Notes: generated by a model not told the origin, from the letters alone. Numbered from the stretch's first letter, positions 18,918-30,700 are shown. The stretch is DNA of 47,332 bases from Barthelona sp. PAP020 (GCA_040182905.1 JARQWU010000054.1:1-47332); one strand, 5' to 3'. Numbers and translations are program-made.

Positions 18918-20132
18918 ATGACTGAATTGTTACATGATGAATTGATTGGGGAAACTATTCAAAATATACTTGTTTCCAAAATTGATGAAAGTAGTGTGAG
19001 GATTGTAAAAGATGTGATTTCTAACAATGTACCGGATTGTCAATATTCACCAGATGGCCAACACTTAGTGGTTGCAAGTTCTTTAGAAACTCATGTCTTT
19101 GATGCATCAACTGGAAGATTAAATCTTACATTGGAAGATCATACATCTTGGGTTCATTGTGTTGAATTTTCACCAGATGGACAAAAGTTAGCAACAAGCT
19201 CCCGTGATAACTCTATTATTATATATAGCCTCAGAGATTTCTCAATCTTGAACAGATTGAGTAACAATACGTATGTTTGCGGAATTTGTTTTTCCCATTG
19301 TTGCAATTACATATATTCAGGTGATGGTGATGGTGTTCTTAAGAAGTGGGATTTAAATAATGGCACCGTTTTGGAAAAAAGAATTCATTTAAGTGACAGT
19401 CATTACTTCAACTTTATTTGGAAGGTAAAACTTTCATCTGATAGCAAACATCTTTTGACTGCAAATCGTGATGGTACTGCCAAGTTGGTTGACCTCGACA
19501 ATTTATCTGTTATTCGTACATTCAATCATGATAATGCTGTTTATGCTATAGAATCCCATCCAATCGAAAGAATTGTTGCTGTTGGTGATTGTTCGAACAA
19601 AGTTAAACTCTGGAACATGGATGATGGATCGCTAATTCATGAATTTGAAATGGGTGGTGAAATTTGGGCCCTCCATTTCTTAACTCCTGACATACTTTTT
19701 GTAATGTCAGGTGATGGTTATATTACCTCATACAATTTCTATAGCTTTCAGGAGATTCAAAAGGTTTGTTGTGATTGCACAAGAGCCAATTTTTGCTTTG
19801 ATATATCACCTGATAAGACACAACTAGCGTGTGGAAGATGCGCAAATAATACCATCAGATTCTTTGCAATAACTCGTTGTTATGATTCTTCAATTCAACC
19901 GCAACTCATTGAATTGTCAAAAGACAGGGGTTATGTGTTGTCTAAACTTATTGCCATGAATATGGACATGGCAATTGTTAGAAAATTGGTATCTGCAGGT
20001 ATTTGTATGAATGAAGAGGAATATAACATGATTGTTGATACATGCTGGGATTTGGTTGACTTTAACGAAGCCAATGGTGGTAATATGTATTCGTTTATGA
20101 ATGAACCACGTGAAGAAAGTGATGATGATTGA
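18918..20132 (+). CDS. WD40-repeat protein, copy B
   Basis: Predicted 404 residues starting at MTELLHDELIGE. The frame extends upstream only from a TTG codon, so the ATG at 18918 is used. WD blades are clear (WVHCVEFSPDGQKLATSSRDN; LKKWDLNNG; VKLWNMDDGSLIHEFEMGG). The propeller is followed by the same tail as copy A, ending NEPREESDDD. Copy A ends slightly longer (DGQQN). The pairing of a diverged propeller with an identical tail suggests recent exchange between the copies. Function is unknown. Confidence 0.82.
   Translation: MTELLHDELIGETIQNILVSKIDESSVRIVKDVISNNVPDCQYSPDGQHLVVASSLETHVFDASTGRLNLTLEDHTSWVHCVEFSPDGQKLATSSRDNSIIIYSLRDFSILNRLSNNTYVCGICFSHCCNYIYSGDGDGVLKKWDLNNGTVLEKRIHLSDSHYFNFIWKVKLSSDSKHLLTANRDGTAKLVDLDNLSVIRTFNHDNAVYAIESHPIERIVAVGDCSNKVKLWNMDDGSLIHEFEMGGEIWALHFLTPDILFVMSGDGYITSYNFYSFQEIQKVCCDCTRANFCFDISPDKTQLACGRCANNTIRFFAITRCYDSSIQPQLIELSKDRGYVLSKLIAMNMDMAIVRKLVSAGICMNEEEYNMIVDTCWDLVDFNEANGGNMYSFMNEPREESDDD
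19800..20127 (+). repeat. Inverted near-identical segment, right copy (WD40 tail)
   Basis: Right arm of the pair with 11134-11461. The differences are at 19819, 20051, 20063 and 20110; between 19820 and 20050 the arms are identical. Immediately 5' of 19800 similarity falls to that of ordinary paralogues, and 3' of 20127 it stops. Confidence 0.9.
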
Positions 20133-20718
20133 TAGTAAAATATAACAAATCAAACAATAATTATTTTTTTCGTTTAGCAGCAGACAAATTGATTGAGTTT
20201 TGTTTTTTGAATTGAATCCTTGTATTTCTTTTTTTTTTGTTTTGGTTTCAACGTTTTATTGAATCAATAGTAAAGTTAATCCCTAATTTTTGTTCTTTCA
20301 TATCAATTGTCTCTTTTTTGATCTTTGATCATTCTGCTTTTTGGTTATTGAATCAGTTTGATTGTTTGCCAGTCAGCCAATCAAAAATTTGATTTTTACT
20401 CAAATGGTTTTAAAATTTTTGGAGAAAAAAAATTTTGAGTGAAAAAGCATTATAAGCATTATAAGGAGTCAAAAATGTTTTATTATTTTCTCTTTCAATC
20501 AAAATTTCTTCAATAATCTGAAATTGAAACTTTATATCAGAAGATTTGGATTTCATAAAAATGTTCATTGATTTGTTTCTTTTTACAAATAATGAATCAA
20601 TGTGTACATAACAATTCAAAATGAAAAAAAAAAAAGTTTAATGCATAAAAAAAATATTTACATCAATTCTTTTTCAACAATCCAACAATTACAAAAACAT
20701 TCTAAATAGATTCCGATC
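20133..20718. other. Convergent intergenic spacer
   Basis: This is 586 bp between WD40 copy B and the seven-helix gene. It has a perfect tandem pair of GCATTATAA (20447-20464) and several T-rich runs. A leftward frame here lacks an ATG at its start. No gene was recognised. Confidence 0.5.
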
Positions 20719-21537
20719 TTATATTGCTTCATAATTGATACTACGATTACTTCTAGAAGGAATCTTTCCACTAACCAAAATTGCCAAGACGTTAGGAATA
20801 AAATCTCCAAACAAAACATAAATAACGGTAATAGTTATATCAAATGTGAATCTTTTATTAAAAATGGTAAGTCCAACTAAGACAGCACGAAGCACGAAAC
20901 AAATAAAAAAAGAAACAACAACAGTAGTTAAAGTTCGGTGTTTTGAACTTATTGATTGAGCAGAAAGAATATTTATGGAATTGTGCCATTCCAAAATTTT
21001 CGATCCAACAATTATAAACATTACCGCTGCAAAAATAGAAATAGCAATGAAGAAAATATTACTTAACATGTCAAAAGATTCATTTAGCCAGGGGAATAAC
21101 GCTCCCATGATCCAAATGATAATTTGTACACAATAAACAAAAACATTACCATAAACATAATAGGATTGAAATATATATTGAGATACAGAATCGTTAAATC
21201 TTGGATCACGATTTGAATAACATTTTTGGATCCACATCAATAAAAAGAAAGTAAACAAAGAAAATGATAAAAATCCAGGCAATTCAAAGAAAATTTTAAT
21301 CAATGTATTTAAAATAGGCGAATCACTGCCTGTAAAATATATTTGAATGAAAAAGTATGTTGCTCGTATTGCTGAATCAAGTACAACTAAATAATGAATC
21401 AAATGAAATTGAGTAAAGGTTTTTCTTAATATCGATATTGAACGAATTATCTGAATAATGCATACAATAAATAAAATAGCATATAAAATTCCAAACAAAA
21501 AGTATGGAAATACTTCACCAAATAATGATATACTCAT
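20719..21537 (-). CDS. Seven-transmembrane protein, TOM1/TOM3/THH1-like
   Basis: A 272-residue, very hydrophobic protein with about seven membrane helices (near 8-30, 44-66, 84-105, 130-152, 160-180, 205-228, 235-258). The pattern FFELPGFLSFSLFTFFLLMWIQKCY, with FLFxxYxLxxLxWxE-type spacing, resembles the THH1/TOM1/TOM3 family. That family also includes GPR137-like proteins of endomembranes and lysosomes. Plant TOM1 is a tonoplast protein. The C-terminus is short and basic (GKIPSRSNRSINYEAI). A rhodopsin-like receptor is less likely because no DRY or NPxxY motif is visible. Confidence 0.6.
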   Translation of the reverse strand: MSISLFGEVFPYFLFGILYAILFIVCIIQIIRSISILRKTFTQFHLIHYLVVLDSAIRATYFFIQIYFTGSDSPILNTLIKIFFELPGFLSFSLFTFFLLMWIQKCYSNRDPRFNDSVSQYIFQSYYVYGNVFVYCVQIIIWIMGALFPWLNESFDMLSNIFFIAISIFAAVMFIIVGSKILEWHNSINILSAQSISSKHRTLTTVVVSFFICFVLRAVLVGLTIFNKRFTFDITITVIYVLFGDFIPNVLAILVSGKIPSRSNRSINYEAI

Positions 21538-21944
21538 TTAATGCAATAAAATGAGTTCAAGTCTAAATATCAAAAAAGATTCGTGAAAAAAAAAATAAAA
21601 TCTTTCAATGCTTTTTGCAATAAAACCCAAATATTTTACAAAAAGATTCCACACAATAATTTTTCATTGAATCTCTTAAAACAAGTTTTTGAAGAATTTA
21701 TCAAAAAATGATGCTTATCACTTTTTCATTATTTCTTTTATTTAAAAAGAATGCTGATAAAATAATAAAAAAGAATGGATAATTTACAATGTATTACAAC
21801 ATATTAATAGGAAAAGAACATGATTAGTGCAGTTTCAAAAAAATGTAATTTCAACAACATAAAATTTTTACAAGGAAAATACAACAACTGAAGGAATGTG
21901 ACACAATACTGTTAAAGTTTCTTTTTTTTCATTATAAATTTTCA
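21538..21944. other. Intergenic spacer, no gene seen
   Basis: This is 407 bp upstream of the seven-helix gene and downstream of the second coiled-coil gene, both leftward. It is AT-rich with A-runs. No gene, repeat or RNA was recognised. Confidence 0.5.
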
Positions 21945-23474
21945 TCAAGAATTTGCGAATGTCACTGCAGGTTTTCTGGGAATTTTGTTCAAATCCAACC
22001 TTTTGTGTGAAGATTTTTTAACATCTTTTTTTCTCTCAATGATCTTGACTTTTCGTCTCAATTTTTCATTTTCTTTCTTTAATTCTTTCAACCTGTTTTC
22101 CTTCATTGAAGTCTGATAAACATGTTCAGTAATAATTCGTGACTGTTCATTATACTTTTCAACAAATTTCTTTAAAATGTTCAAAGGTTTTCCTCTAATT
22201 GTTGAATAATCATTTAAGTATTTAGCCCAAATAATATTACAAGTTCTGGAAAAATCTCTAACAACATTTCCTGCTTTTGTTGAAGTAGCATTGCTCAACA
22301 ATAATAATATACCATCTAATATTAACAAAGGATCATTACAATCTGGTTTATCCAACTCTGGATATCTTTCTGCCAATTGAGGTGTCCATAAATCTGATAA
22401 ATTTTTCCATTTATTCCATTTGTCAATTAAACCAGCAAACATTTTCTTTGAATTGTTCTTTTCATGAAAGGTTCTGTCAATTACAAATTTTTGGTTTTGA
22501 AAACTCGTTTCCAATTCAAGTTTAGCCTCTTGACTCTGTTCCCACTTTTTAGTAATATCCAGCAGTTCCCTATTGTTTTTCCTGCTAAAACTGTTCTCTA
22601 AATCTTCATATTGCTTAAGCAATCTATTATAATTTCCAGTTACTTCCAATAAATCTGAATAGCTCTTTCGATAAGCATTTTCTAAATCTTCCAGTTTTGA
22701 AACAACCTCATGAGCATCTTTAAAATTAAATTTTTCTATCAAATTGGCAAAAATAGGCTCAGTTTCTTTGAAGATCTTCAATCGTTTCTCTTGATCAATC
22801 AAACGAAATTGCTGTTTGCGCGTTCTTTCTTTCAATAAACTAACAGCATACATTAGTTGTTCATTTTCGGATTCAAATTCTCGATTATGATCACATAAAT
22901 CGCTCATTTTTATGGAAGCAATGTTAACTTTTTCTTTTAAATCAATCACATGCTCATGGAAATTTTCATCCAAACCTTTAATTTGATCGTTTTGTGTTTT
23001 TCTTAACTTTTTAAAATCACTGCATCTTAATTGCTCCAAATAATTGTTTCTAGATGTTTTTCTTGCAGTAGCAAGCTTAGCTTCAAGTGATTCAACCTTA
23101 TTTTCATTTTTATTATCTTTTAATATACTTTTTGTTTGATTCATAACATTATCATATAAGATATCTTGTCTTTTTAGTGAATTGATAAACTTTTTTGAAT
23201 GTTGCATATCTTTTAACATTTGGTCATCAATAATGTAATCATTTTCATCTCTAGTTTCATTCAATTCATGTGTAGAATTTAAAATATTAAATCTTCTTCT
23301 CTTTGCAATTTTTTCCGTATTCACATATGGATTTTCACTATCTTCATAGAAACTATCCAATTCATGCATGTCAAATGAAGTTAAATTGAAAGAATCATAA
23401 TCAATCATTTTTTTTTGATCATTCAATTGTATTCTGTTCCTCATTTCATTAAAACGTGGCGTTTTTTCTTTCAT
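21945..23474 (-). CDS. Coiled-coil protein, function unknown
   Basis: A 509-residue protein, ATG to TGA. The acidic/polar N-terminus (about 1-70) contains KRRR (58-61). Coiled coil occupies about 110-330. A less helical, hydrophobic block at about 355-430 (NDPLLILDGILLLLSN...) may be a small globular domain. A second Lys/Glu-rich coil follows (about 455-490), and the C-terminus is basic (KKSSHKRLDLNKIPRKP). The gene diverges from the TBC gene by 198 bp. A cytoskeletal or ciliary role would fit, but no family was recognised. Confidence 0.75.
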   Translation of the reverse strand: MKEKTPRFNEMRNRIQLNDQKKMIDYDSFNLTSFDMHELDSFYEDSENPYVNTEKIAKRRRFNILNSTHELNETRDENDYIIDDQMLKDMQHSKKFINSLKRQDILYDNVMNQTKSILKDNKNENKVESLEAKLATARKTSRNNYLEQLRCSDFKKLRKTQNDQIKGLDENFHEHVIDLKEKVNIASIKMSDLCDHNREFESENEQLMYAVSLLKERTRKQQFRLIDQEKRLKIFKETEPIFANLIEKFNFKDAHEVVSKLEDLENAYRKSYSDLLEVTGNYNRLLKQYEDLENSFSRKNNRELLDITKKWEQSQEAKLELETSFQNQKFVIDRTFHEKNNSKKMFAGLIDKWNKWKNLSDLWTPQLAERYPELDKPDCNDPLLILDGILLLLSNATSTKAGNVVRDFSRTCNIIWAKYLNDYSTIRGKPLNILKKFVEKYNEQSRIITEHVYQTSMKENRLKELKKENEKLRRKVKIIERKKDVKKSSHKRLDLNKIPRKPAVTFANS

Positions 23475-23672
23475 TTCGTCATAATTTTAGAATTAATTTG
23501 ATCTAAAAGAAATCAAAAAAAAAGAAACTTCCTTCGTTCGAATGCGTTCACAAATTTTAATTACACCAATGAATTTATAAAACATGTAAACTTTATTGTT
23601 AAAAAAACATTAAAGCAATCACTTCTTTTTCACAACCATTATAAAGAAAAATTCTACTTTCCAAATTTCCAA
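23475..23672. promoter_or_regulatory. Divergent promoter region, coiled-coil / TBC genes
   Basis: A 198 bp spacer between opposed start codons. It contains AATGCGTTC (23541-23549), the reverse complement of GAACGCATT, a variant of the motif seen in other divergent spacers. It also has TCACTTC near 23620. Confidence 0.3.
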
Positions 23673-24659
23673 ATGAATAATTTTGACAATATACAGTTCT
23701 ATTTACGTTCATTAATTCTTAATAATGATCATTCAATAGAATTTACAAGTAACAAAAATGAAAGAGGAATTGAATGGTTGAAAAAATTGAAAGTTGTTGA
23801 ACCTTGTAATGAAAGAGGAGCATCAGAAAGGTACAAAAATATTATTGCTGCAGATGTGTCCAGAAGTTTTCAATTCTTTTTGCGTCAAGCTTCACCTGTG
23901 GAACTTGAAGAATGGAGGATGAAATTGAGTACTACCCTTCACACTGTATGTTCAAATCCTAATTTCCACTATTTTCAAGGTTTGAATGAAATTGGATCGA
24001 TTGTTTTGATAACTTTTGAAGGACATATTGGTTGGTCAATTGCTGTCTTGCAAAAATTACTGAAAGAACATTTTAGTCCATGTTGTGGGGAAGTAACTTC
24101 ACCAATTGACCTACAACTCAATTTTTTGTTGAATTGCATTGAAGTTGTTTCTCCTGATTTGGGGAGGATATTTAAAATAAATCAAGATGAAAATATTATG
24201 TATTTCGCATTTTCATGGATACTTTGTGCCTTTATAAATGTTATTGATGATATTAGTGTCGCTCAAAATATTTTGGATTTAATAATTAGCCTTCCTTATA
24301 ATGGTGTTTGTGGGCAAGTGTACATATCAGCAGCTATTTTATTATCAGATAGAAAAGCTTTGTTAAGAATGCATGAAAGAAACCAATTAAATTTAACTAA
24401 TCTTATCCAAAAATATCAAGATGGCAATTTTAGTTTTGATAAAATCACCAATATGGCGTTTAATCTGTTTAATAAAACTTCATTATCCAATGTGAAATTT
24501 GGTTCAATCGATAGATTCAGTGAGCATGATAAAAACAGTTTCAATGATGGTTTTACTCTCATGACTGAATTGATTCAGGAGAAACCTTCATTCTTTTTGT
24601 TTTTATTGATATCTGCTATTTTGCTGGTATTATTGTTTAAACCGAAATCCAACAAATAA
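23673..24659 (+). CDS. TBC1D20: TBC-domain Rab GTPase-activating protein, TBC1D20-like
   Basis: A 328-residue protein. The TBC dual-finger residues are both present: the IxxDxxR motif is IAADVSR with Arg64, and the YxQ motif is HYFQGLNEI with Gln102. FSWILCAFINVIDD fits the ALSWLITWFGHVL block of TBC1D20. The C-terminus carries a single hydrophobic segment (about 306-322) followed by KPKSNK, a tail anchor as in TBC1D20. In animals TBC1D20 is an ER-associated GAP for RAB1, so this protein probably down-regulates an ER-Golgi Rab. The gene is followed after 118 bp by the giant heavy chain on the same strand. Confidence 0.82.
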   Translation: MNNFDNIQFYLRSLILNNDHSIEFTSNKNERGIEWLKKLKVVEPCNERGASERYKNIIAADVSRSFQFFLRQASPVELEEWRMKLSTTLHTVCSNPNFHYFQGLNEIGSIVLITFEGHIGWSIAVLQKLLKEHFSPCCGEVTSPIDLQLNFLLNCIEVVSPDLGRIFKINQDENIMYFAFSWILCAFINVIDDISVAQNILDLIISLPYNGVCGQVYISAAILLSDRKALLRMHERNQLNLTNLIQKYQDGNFSFDKITNMAFNLFNKTSLSNVKFGSIDRFSEHDKNSFNDGFTLMTELIQEKPSFFLFLLISAILLVLLFKPKSNK

Positions 24660-24777
24660 ATACTTGTAAATGAACTATTTTATTATCAGAATATAACCAA
24701 ATTGACAAAAACAAATTTTATAAAGGAAAAAAGTCTTTATATATTTCAATCTTTAACTAGGATTTTTTTTTTTTAAT

Positions 24778-27700
24778 ATGGATGATATTGATGACCAAAA
24801 CATTCTTTTAAATGTTTGCAAAGACATATTTAAACTTTATCAAGAAATTTTTGCAAAATGTGAAAAAAAGTTTTTGTCAACGATATTGAAGTTTTTGAGT
24901 TGTAATGAAGAATCAAAGTTTTTTGTGTATATTTTTGATAACGAAATAATACCGCTGTATAAATTGTCTGGTGATTTTGAAGAAGGTATATTTATTTTAA
25001 AGACATCTGCGTTTCTCAAGACCAAATCAATTAATGATTTAATCATTAGTAAAATACCAAGTGTATACCATACTTTAGGTCAGGGATTGGTGATACCAAC
25101 ATTTGTAACAACATTGTTAACTGCTGAACAAGTTAAACAAATATTTTTGACTTTTTCTTCTGCTGAAATATCGATAAAAGAATCAATATTTCATTTATCT
25201 GCATGTATTGTTAATCCTACAGATGTGAGCATTAGACAATTTTTTCAATTATTGACGGAAATGATAAAATTGCCTGATTGTAATGATACTTTTGAAGAAG
25301 TTCATGAATTAATTCGACGTAAAATACTATTGTTGACGCAAGTTTTGATTATTTTTCACACTCAACAAAGTGTTTTTGAGAGTTTTTCAGTCAATAACAA
25401 CGATTTAGCGTTGATGTACGTGAATCAACATTTACATATAAAGGAATTATTGAGGACATACAGTAAAATAGACGTGTTATTGAATAGAATCTATTCGGAT
25501 TGCTTTATCAACAAAACTGATGATATGGTTGAAAACATAATTTCAAAATTAAAAGCTGTGCTTTTACTCAAAAAAATTGTTGAACATTTTGTTGATATTT
25601 TTCATCAAAAAATTTTTGTTCTGCTAAAAAGTGTTTTGAATAATATTTGTGACTTTTGCAGTGATATAATAGTTAAAGATCTGAATATTATTTTATCTGC
25701 TTATAATCATGTTGGAAAGTTCGATATTGCCCAATTTTTATTTAAAAATGTCAATTTTTGCTTGAAAAAAGTTAAAATATTTGTAAAATATTTTTCACAT
25801 TTTAGAAGAATTAATGTAGAAGGTTCTCACGTGTCCAAACCTTTGATAAAATTTTCAACAATTTTAAGAGAAAGATTTCAAAAATTGTGTGACAGATTTA
25901 TTGATCTTGAAGAATTTTGTGAGGTTTTGTTATGTTTGTCAAGTTTTTCTACCATTTCATTCACAATTTTTTCATGTATATCAACTGAAAGTGATGATTT
26001 AAGTGGTACCTTAACAGAACATAAAAATCCAGTGGCTTTTATCAATAACCAAATGTTGGTGCTTAGAATTAAGACTGCTTCTTTGACAAAGTGTTTAATA
26101 TCCTTTTTGGTCAATCAGAAGGTAGGTCTTATTGATATACCTCTAAAAATTTGGTGTGAAAATTTTACATCATATTTTTCAAAAAACAATGAAAATTTGG
26201 AAAAATTATGTGAATATATAAATGTTGCATTTAGATACGATATCACCATTCTTAAAAAACTGGAATTTTTGGAAATATTATTTGAATTGACGCGTAATTT
26301 AACAAGTTCTAAGTTAATTATATTGCGAAAAACCATATTTGGTGTTGCGGCTTCTTGTTTATTGACTTTATTGTCAATAACAGAGATGTTTAGTAAAATT
26401 TTCTTTCCTTGCTTTCATAAAATTGTCGATAGATGTGGAGAATACTTTGAAAGCTGTCCACAAATGACTTTTGAAAATGATGATTTCACAAACTTTCTTG
26501 TGAAAAGTTTCGACCTGATGGGTTCACCTTTTTCTAATTTATTAAATGTAATGTTAAGATTTAGGAATATCTTGATGCAATATATGAATCTGACAAAAAG
26601 ACTACATGAGCATTTGGAGATTATGGAACGTCTTCATCAGAAGTTTAAGATTGAAGATAGATATGATGTTGAAAATTTGTTTATTAGTGATGATTCTCGG
26701 CTTTTTACTGTTGAAATGCTACAGAACTTAAAACAGTGGACTTTAAAATGCTTTGATTTTGATTTTAAATCAACTTTAAATGCCACAACTAACTCTTTAA
26801 CGTTTTGTCATGAAGAATTCACCAAATTAATTCAACAAGCTTTACAAATTTGTGAATCTTACTATCAAAAGAATTTTGATGATTTAGAGAATTATCTATC
26901 GCTATCTTTACTCAGTGTAAATGAACCATTAAATTATTCCATTCCAATTGATGTTAGCATGGTAAGTTTAATCAAAGAGATCATGTCAACATTTGAATCG
27001 TTAAGATTGTTTCCAAATGCTGCTATTTTTAAATTTTTGGAATTGAATAATGATGAAAAGGTCTTCAAAACTGAAGATTTCAAAAGAGTTCTTTTAAACT
27101 CAAATGTGATCAGTAGTTTAGTGAATCAATTCTCAATTTTATTGAAGGAAATTCAACCTTCTGTCAAATTACTTTTACAACATGAAATTGATGAAATTGA
27201 TGAAAATTTCAAAAGAATAGCTACAACTTTAAAATTAGGTAGCACAGGTTTAAGCGAATTTGAAGTTTTGTTAAGTGCTTTGTTGATTCAATTCGAAAAT
27301 CATGTCATTGTTTTCAGAAGTATCTTTGATAATATTGATTCAATGATTGAGTCCTTTCCAACCTTTTTTGATTTTGAGATTCCATCCACCTATATCAGTA
27401 TTGTTAACACGGTTAATACGAAGTCCATTATTTTGCAAGATGTACTTCGTTCATTTTCAAGCAAAATTGCTTTTTCGTTACAAGAAGCATTTGAAGTATT
27501 AAATTTATCACAAGGAGATCCTGTTTGGATTGAATTTGTTAACTTCTTAAATAATTATTTGATAGATCGAGTAAGAAAATGTTATTTTTCTCAATGTCAA
27601 GACTTTATCCAATTGATTGCTTCAAAAACTATTTTAAAATGTGATATTATACTTCAAGGAACAAGAATAATGTCTAATCCTTCAGTATCATTATCTTTGA

Positions 27701-30700
27701 CGGAAAATGGAATCAAAGACGTTTTAGCTGTTGATAAATCCAAAGAAAATTCAAATTCAAGAAGTTCTTCAAGAATTTCCTCTTCTTCTTCTTCACATGG
27801 TATCAAAAGTTCTTTCAATTCATTATATTCATCTTCTAATGATAAAAAGACAATAGTAACCAGATTGAATCTCGTTACTAACAGTATGTTTTTAAACAGT
27901 CATACAATTTATGAAAGTCAAATGGAATTTATTGATGTCTTTACCTATGTTTTTTACACATATATGGCATCTTTTAATGAACTAATATTGTTATCTCCTG
28001 AATCAACTGTATCGCTTGCAGCAGATGGTGAAGCATTACAATATGAAAATCAAACACATACAACTATAATTGAAGAAAAAAGAAAAGAAACAACAGCAGA
28101 AGTGGGAGAATTCGTTGAAAGTGCAACCAGCAAGATATTTGAATGTGCTGACAATGATTCATTTGCATCCACATTGAATAAATTGATTAGTCGTGCCAAC
28201 TTTAGTTTAAAAGAATTTATTATGACATTGACTGAAAAATTTTCTCCTTTAATTACTTTAGATTATATGAATCAATGTTATTTAGTGAACAATACACCTT
28301 ATGACGTAATTAATCCTGATTCCCAACAAGATTTACAGTTATCATTTTTAAATCTTGAAATTGGAATGGCTAGATGCAATACAATTGAAGAATCAGGTAA
28401 ATTAATAAATTCAACATTAAAAATGTTGAATGAATTGAATAAAACAGTTCAGATCGAATTTATTACTATAAATGTTGAACCATTGATAAAAAGTTTACAA
28501 ATTCAAGTAAAATCGGCCATAAATGCTATTTCCTTGGCATATGAAAATATTGACATCCATATTATCGAAAATTATCGAAACTTTTTCAAAAAAATTATCC
28601 AAGGAATCAGATCAAATTTAATTGAAAATCAATTAGAATGTGTTATTTCATTTATGGGAACAAATGATGATACTGCTTTTAGAATACCTGCTTCAAGAGA
28701 TTATTCTATTCATATAATGTCAATACCTTGTTTCAACCATAAACTAGATTATGTTATCAAAACTTTAAATGTAGTAGAACAAGAATATTTTGTGGTGTTG
28801 AAAGAAGTGAAAGAATTATTGTCAAATCCTCAATTCATTGATGAAATTCAGAGAATGTTTAAAGATTCAATATGTGATGCAGATGTTAAAGCCAAAAAAT
28901 TACATCAAAAGTGCATCAATATGTTTTCAGATTTTGATATTATTTTTGAGACAGCAAATGAATTTCATTGGGCTGAGGACCATTTAATTAAGATTGGCAA
29001 TTTACAAAATGAACTTGCTGATATTAGACAGATATTGAAGCAAATTAATTTTTATTATGACCCAATTGGATTAAAAGTGATTGAAATGAACGAAATTGAT
29101 CATATACAACAGATTTTAAATAATTGGGGGGAAATTTGTAGTATTATAACAACTGAATATTCATTAATTTCAAAATCTTTATTTTTGGGGGTTGATTTAA
29201 TTAAATTTATTCAAACATTATCAAAGTTAGAAGAACGTTTTAAAAAAGTTTCAGATAAAATTCAGAAAGATTATCCCAGAACTTTTGAATTTTTTCACGT
29301 CTTGAAGAATAATTTTGAATTGTTTCAAAAATTTCAGAAATCTCCTCCAACTTCAATTTTATGGGAACGTATATTTAGTGTTGAAGATCCTTTCACTCTA
29401 ACTTTTGAAATGATACGTTCAGTCATATCTTCTGAAGAAGATTTGGTGAAAATTTCCAGTTTTTTAAAGCAATGGACTATAATCGAAGATTTAGACATAA
29501 AATTTACATTTTTAACTTTCAAACACAAATCTTCTGATATTTCTTTAAAGAATAGTACTCCTTTGTTGAAGGAAATGAATAGAAGGTTTGAAAAAAAGAT
29601 TGAAGAAATGAATAAAGATAAAAAGAATCAATTGTTGAAAGTTAACAATAGAAATGAACAAGCAAAGAGAAAACAGTTACAAATTTATATTCGTGACGCT
29701 TCAATCATATTGAGACAGCTTGAAAAAAGAGAAAAACTTAAAGCCAGAGAGCAATTATCTTTAAGAAATTCAATCCAAAAGACCGCTTTGAAAAATAGTA
29801 AAAAGAAAGAATTTAATCGATTGCAAGCGGCTATTTGTTTGCAAGCTGGATTTAGAAGTTGGTTATTGAGAAAAGAATTAAAAGAAAAGAAGAATGGTGA
29901 TTTAGCTCAATTAGTGAAACATACTGCTCAAAAGAAAAAAATTAATGAGAAAATTAATGTTATTCAACGTTTTTGGAAGGGTTATCAAGCGAGAGAATCA
30001 ATAAATACTATAAAGAAGAAGAAAAAAGATTCAATAAGTGAACAACAATGCAAAATCTCAAGTTTAAATGATAGTGATGTTATTGAAATGGATAAAAATA
30101 GTACAATTGATTCAGCAATCTCTAGTAAGTCTGTTAATTTTGCGCAAGAATTTATTCCAAAAATTTCATTATTCTCTTTCACAGAATTTTCACTTATATC
30201 CAATGAATTAATGCCTCAAGTAATTGAAAGTGTTCTCAATAATGATTTATTGTTTAATAATAGGTTGGAAATGTTGAAAGGAACTTTTTGTCAAATTCCT
30301 TTCATTTCTGATCTTTTAAAATATTTTGAAGAGTTTAAAATGTTATTAAAGAATAGTAGTTCATATAATATTGAATCATTGCAAGCAAATATCATGAAAC
30401 TTTCCAATGTTTTTGATATTTGCTTATTAATTTGTTATTTACAAATGCATATTGAATCTTTTATTGTTACAATGAGTTCAATAACTGTTAATTTTGATAA
30501 AAAACAAGAAAAAAAGCTTTCAAAGATCATAGATTTGATCTTTGAAATCGAATCATACTTTAAATCATCTATTCGTGATATTCCAATGAAAAATTTGGTT
30601 TCATCACAATATAAGAGTACTTTACATGATTATTTTTTAAAATTTATTGATATTTCAGCAGAATTAGCTCAAGAAACTATTCAATTGTCTATCAGTTTAT

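Noticed and set aside
20447-20464. Tandem GCATTATAA pair as a mobile-element footprint
   Set aside because: A single 9-base tandem duplication without flanking inverted repeats is common slippage in AT-rich DNA.
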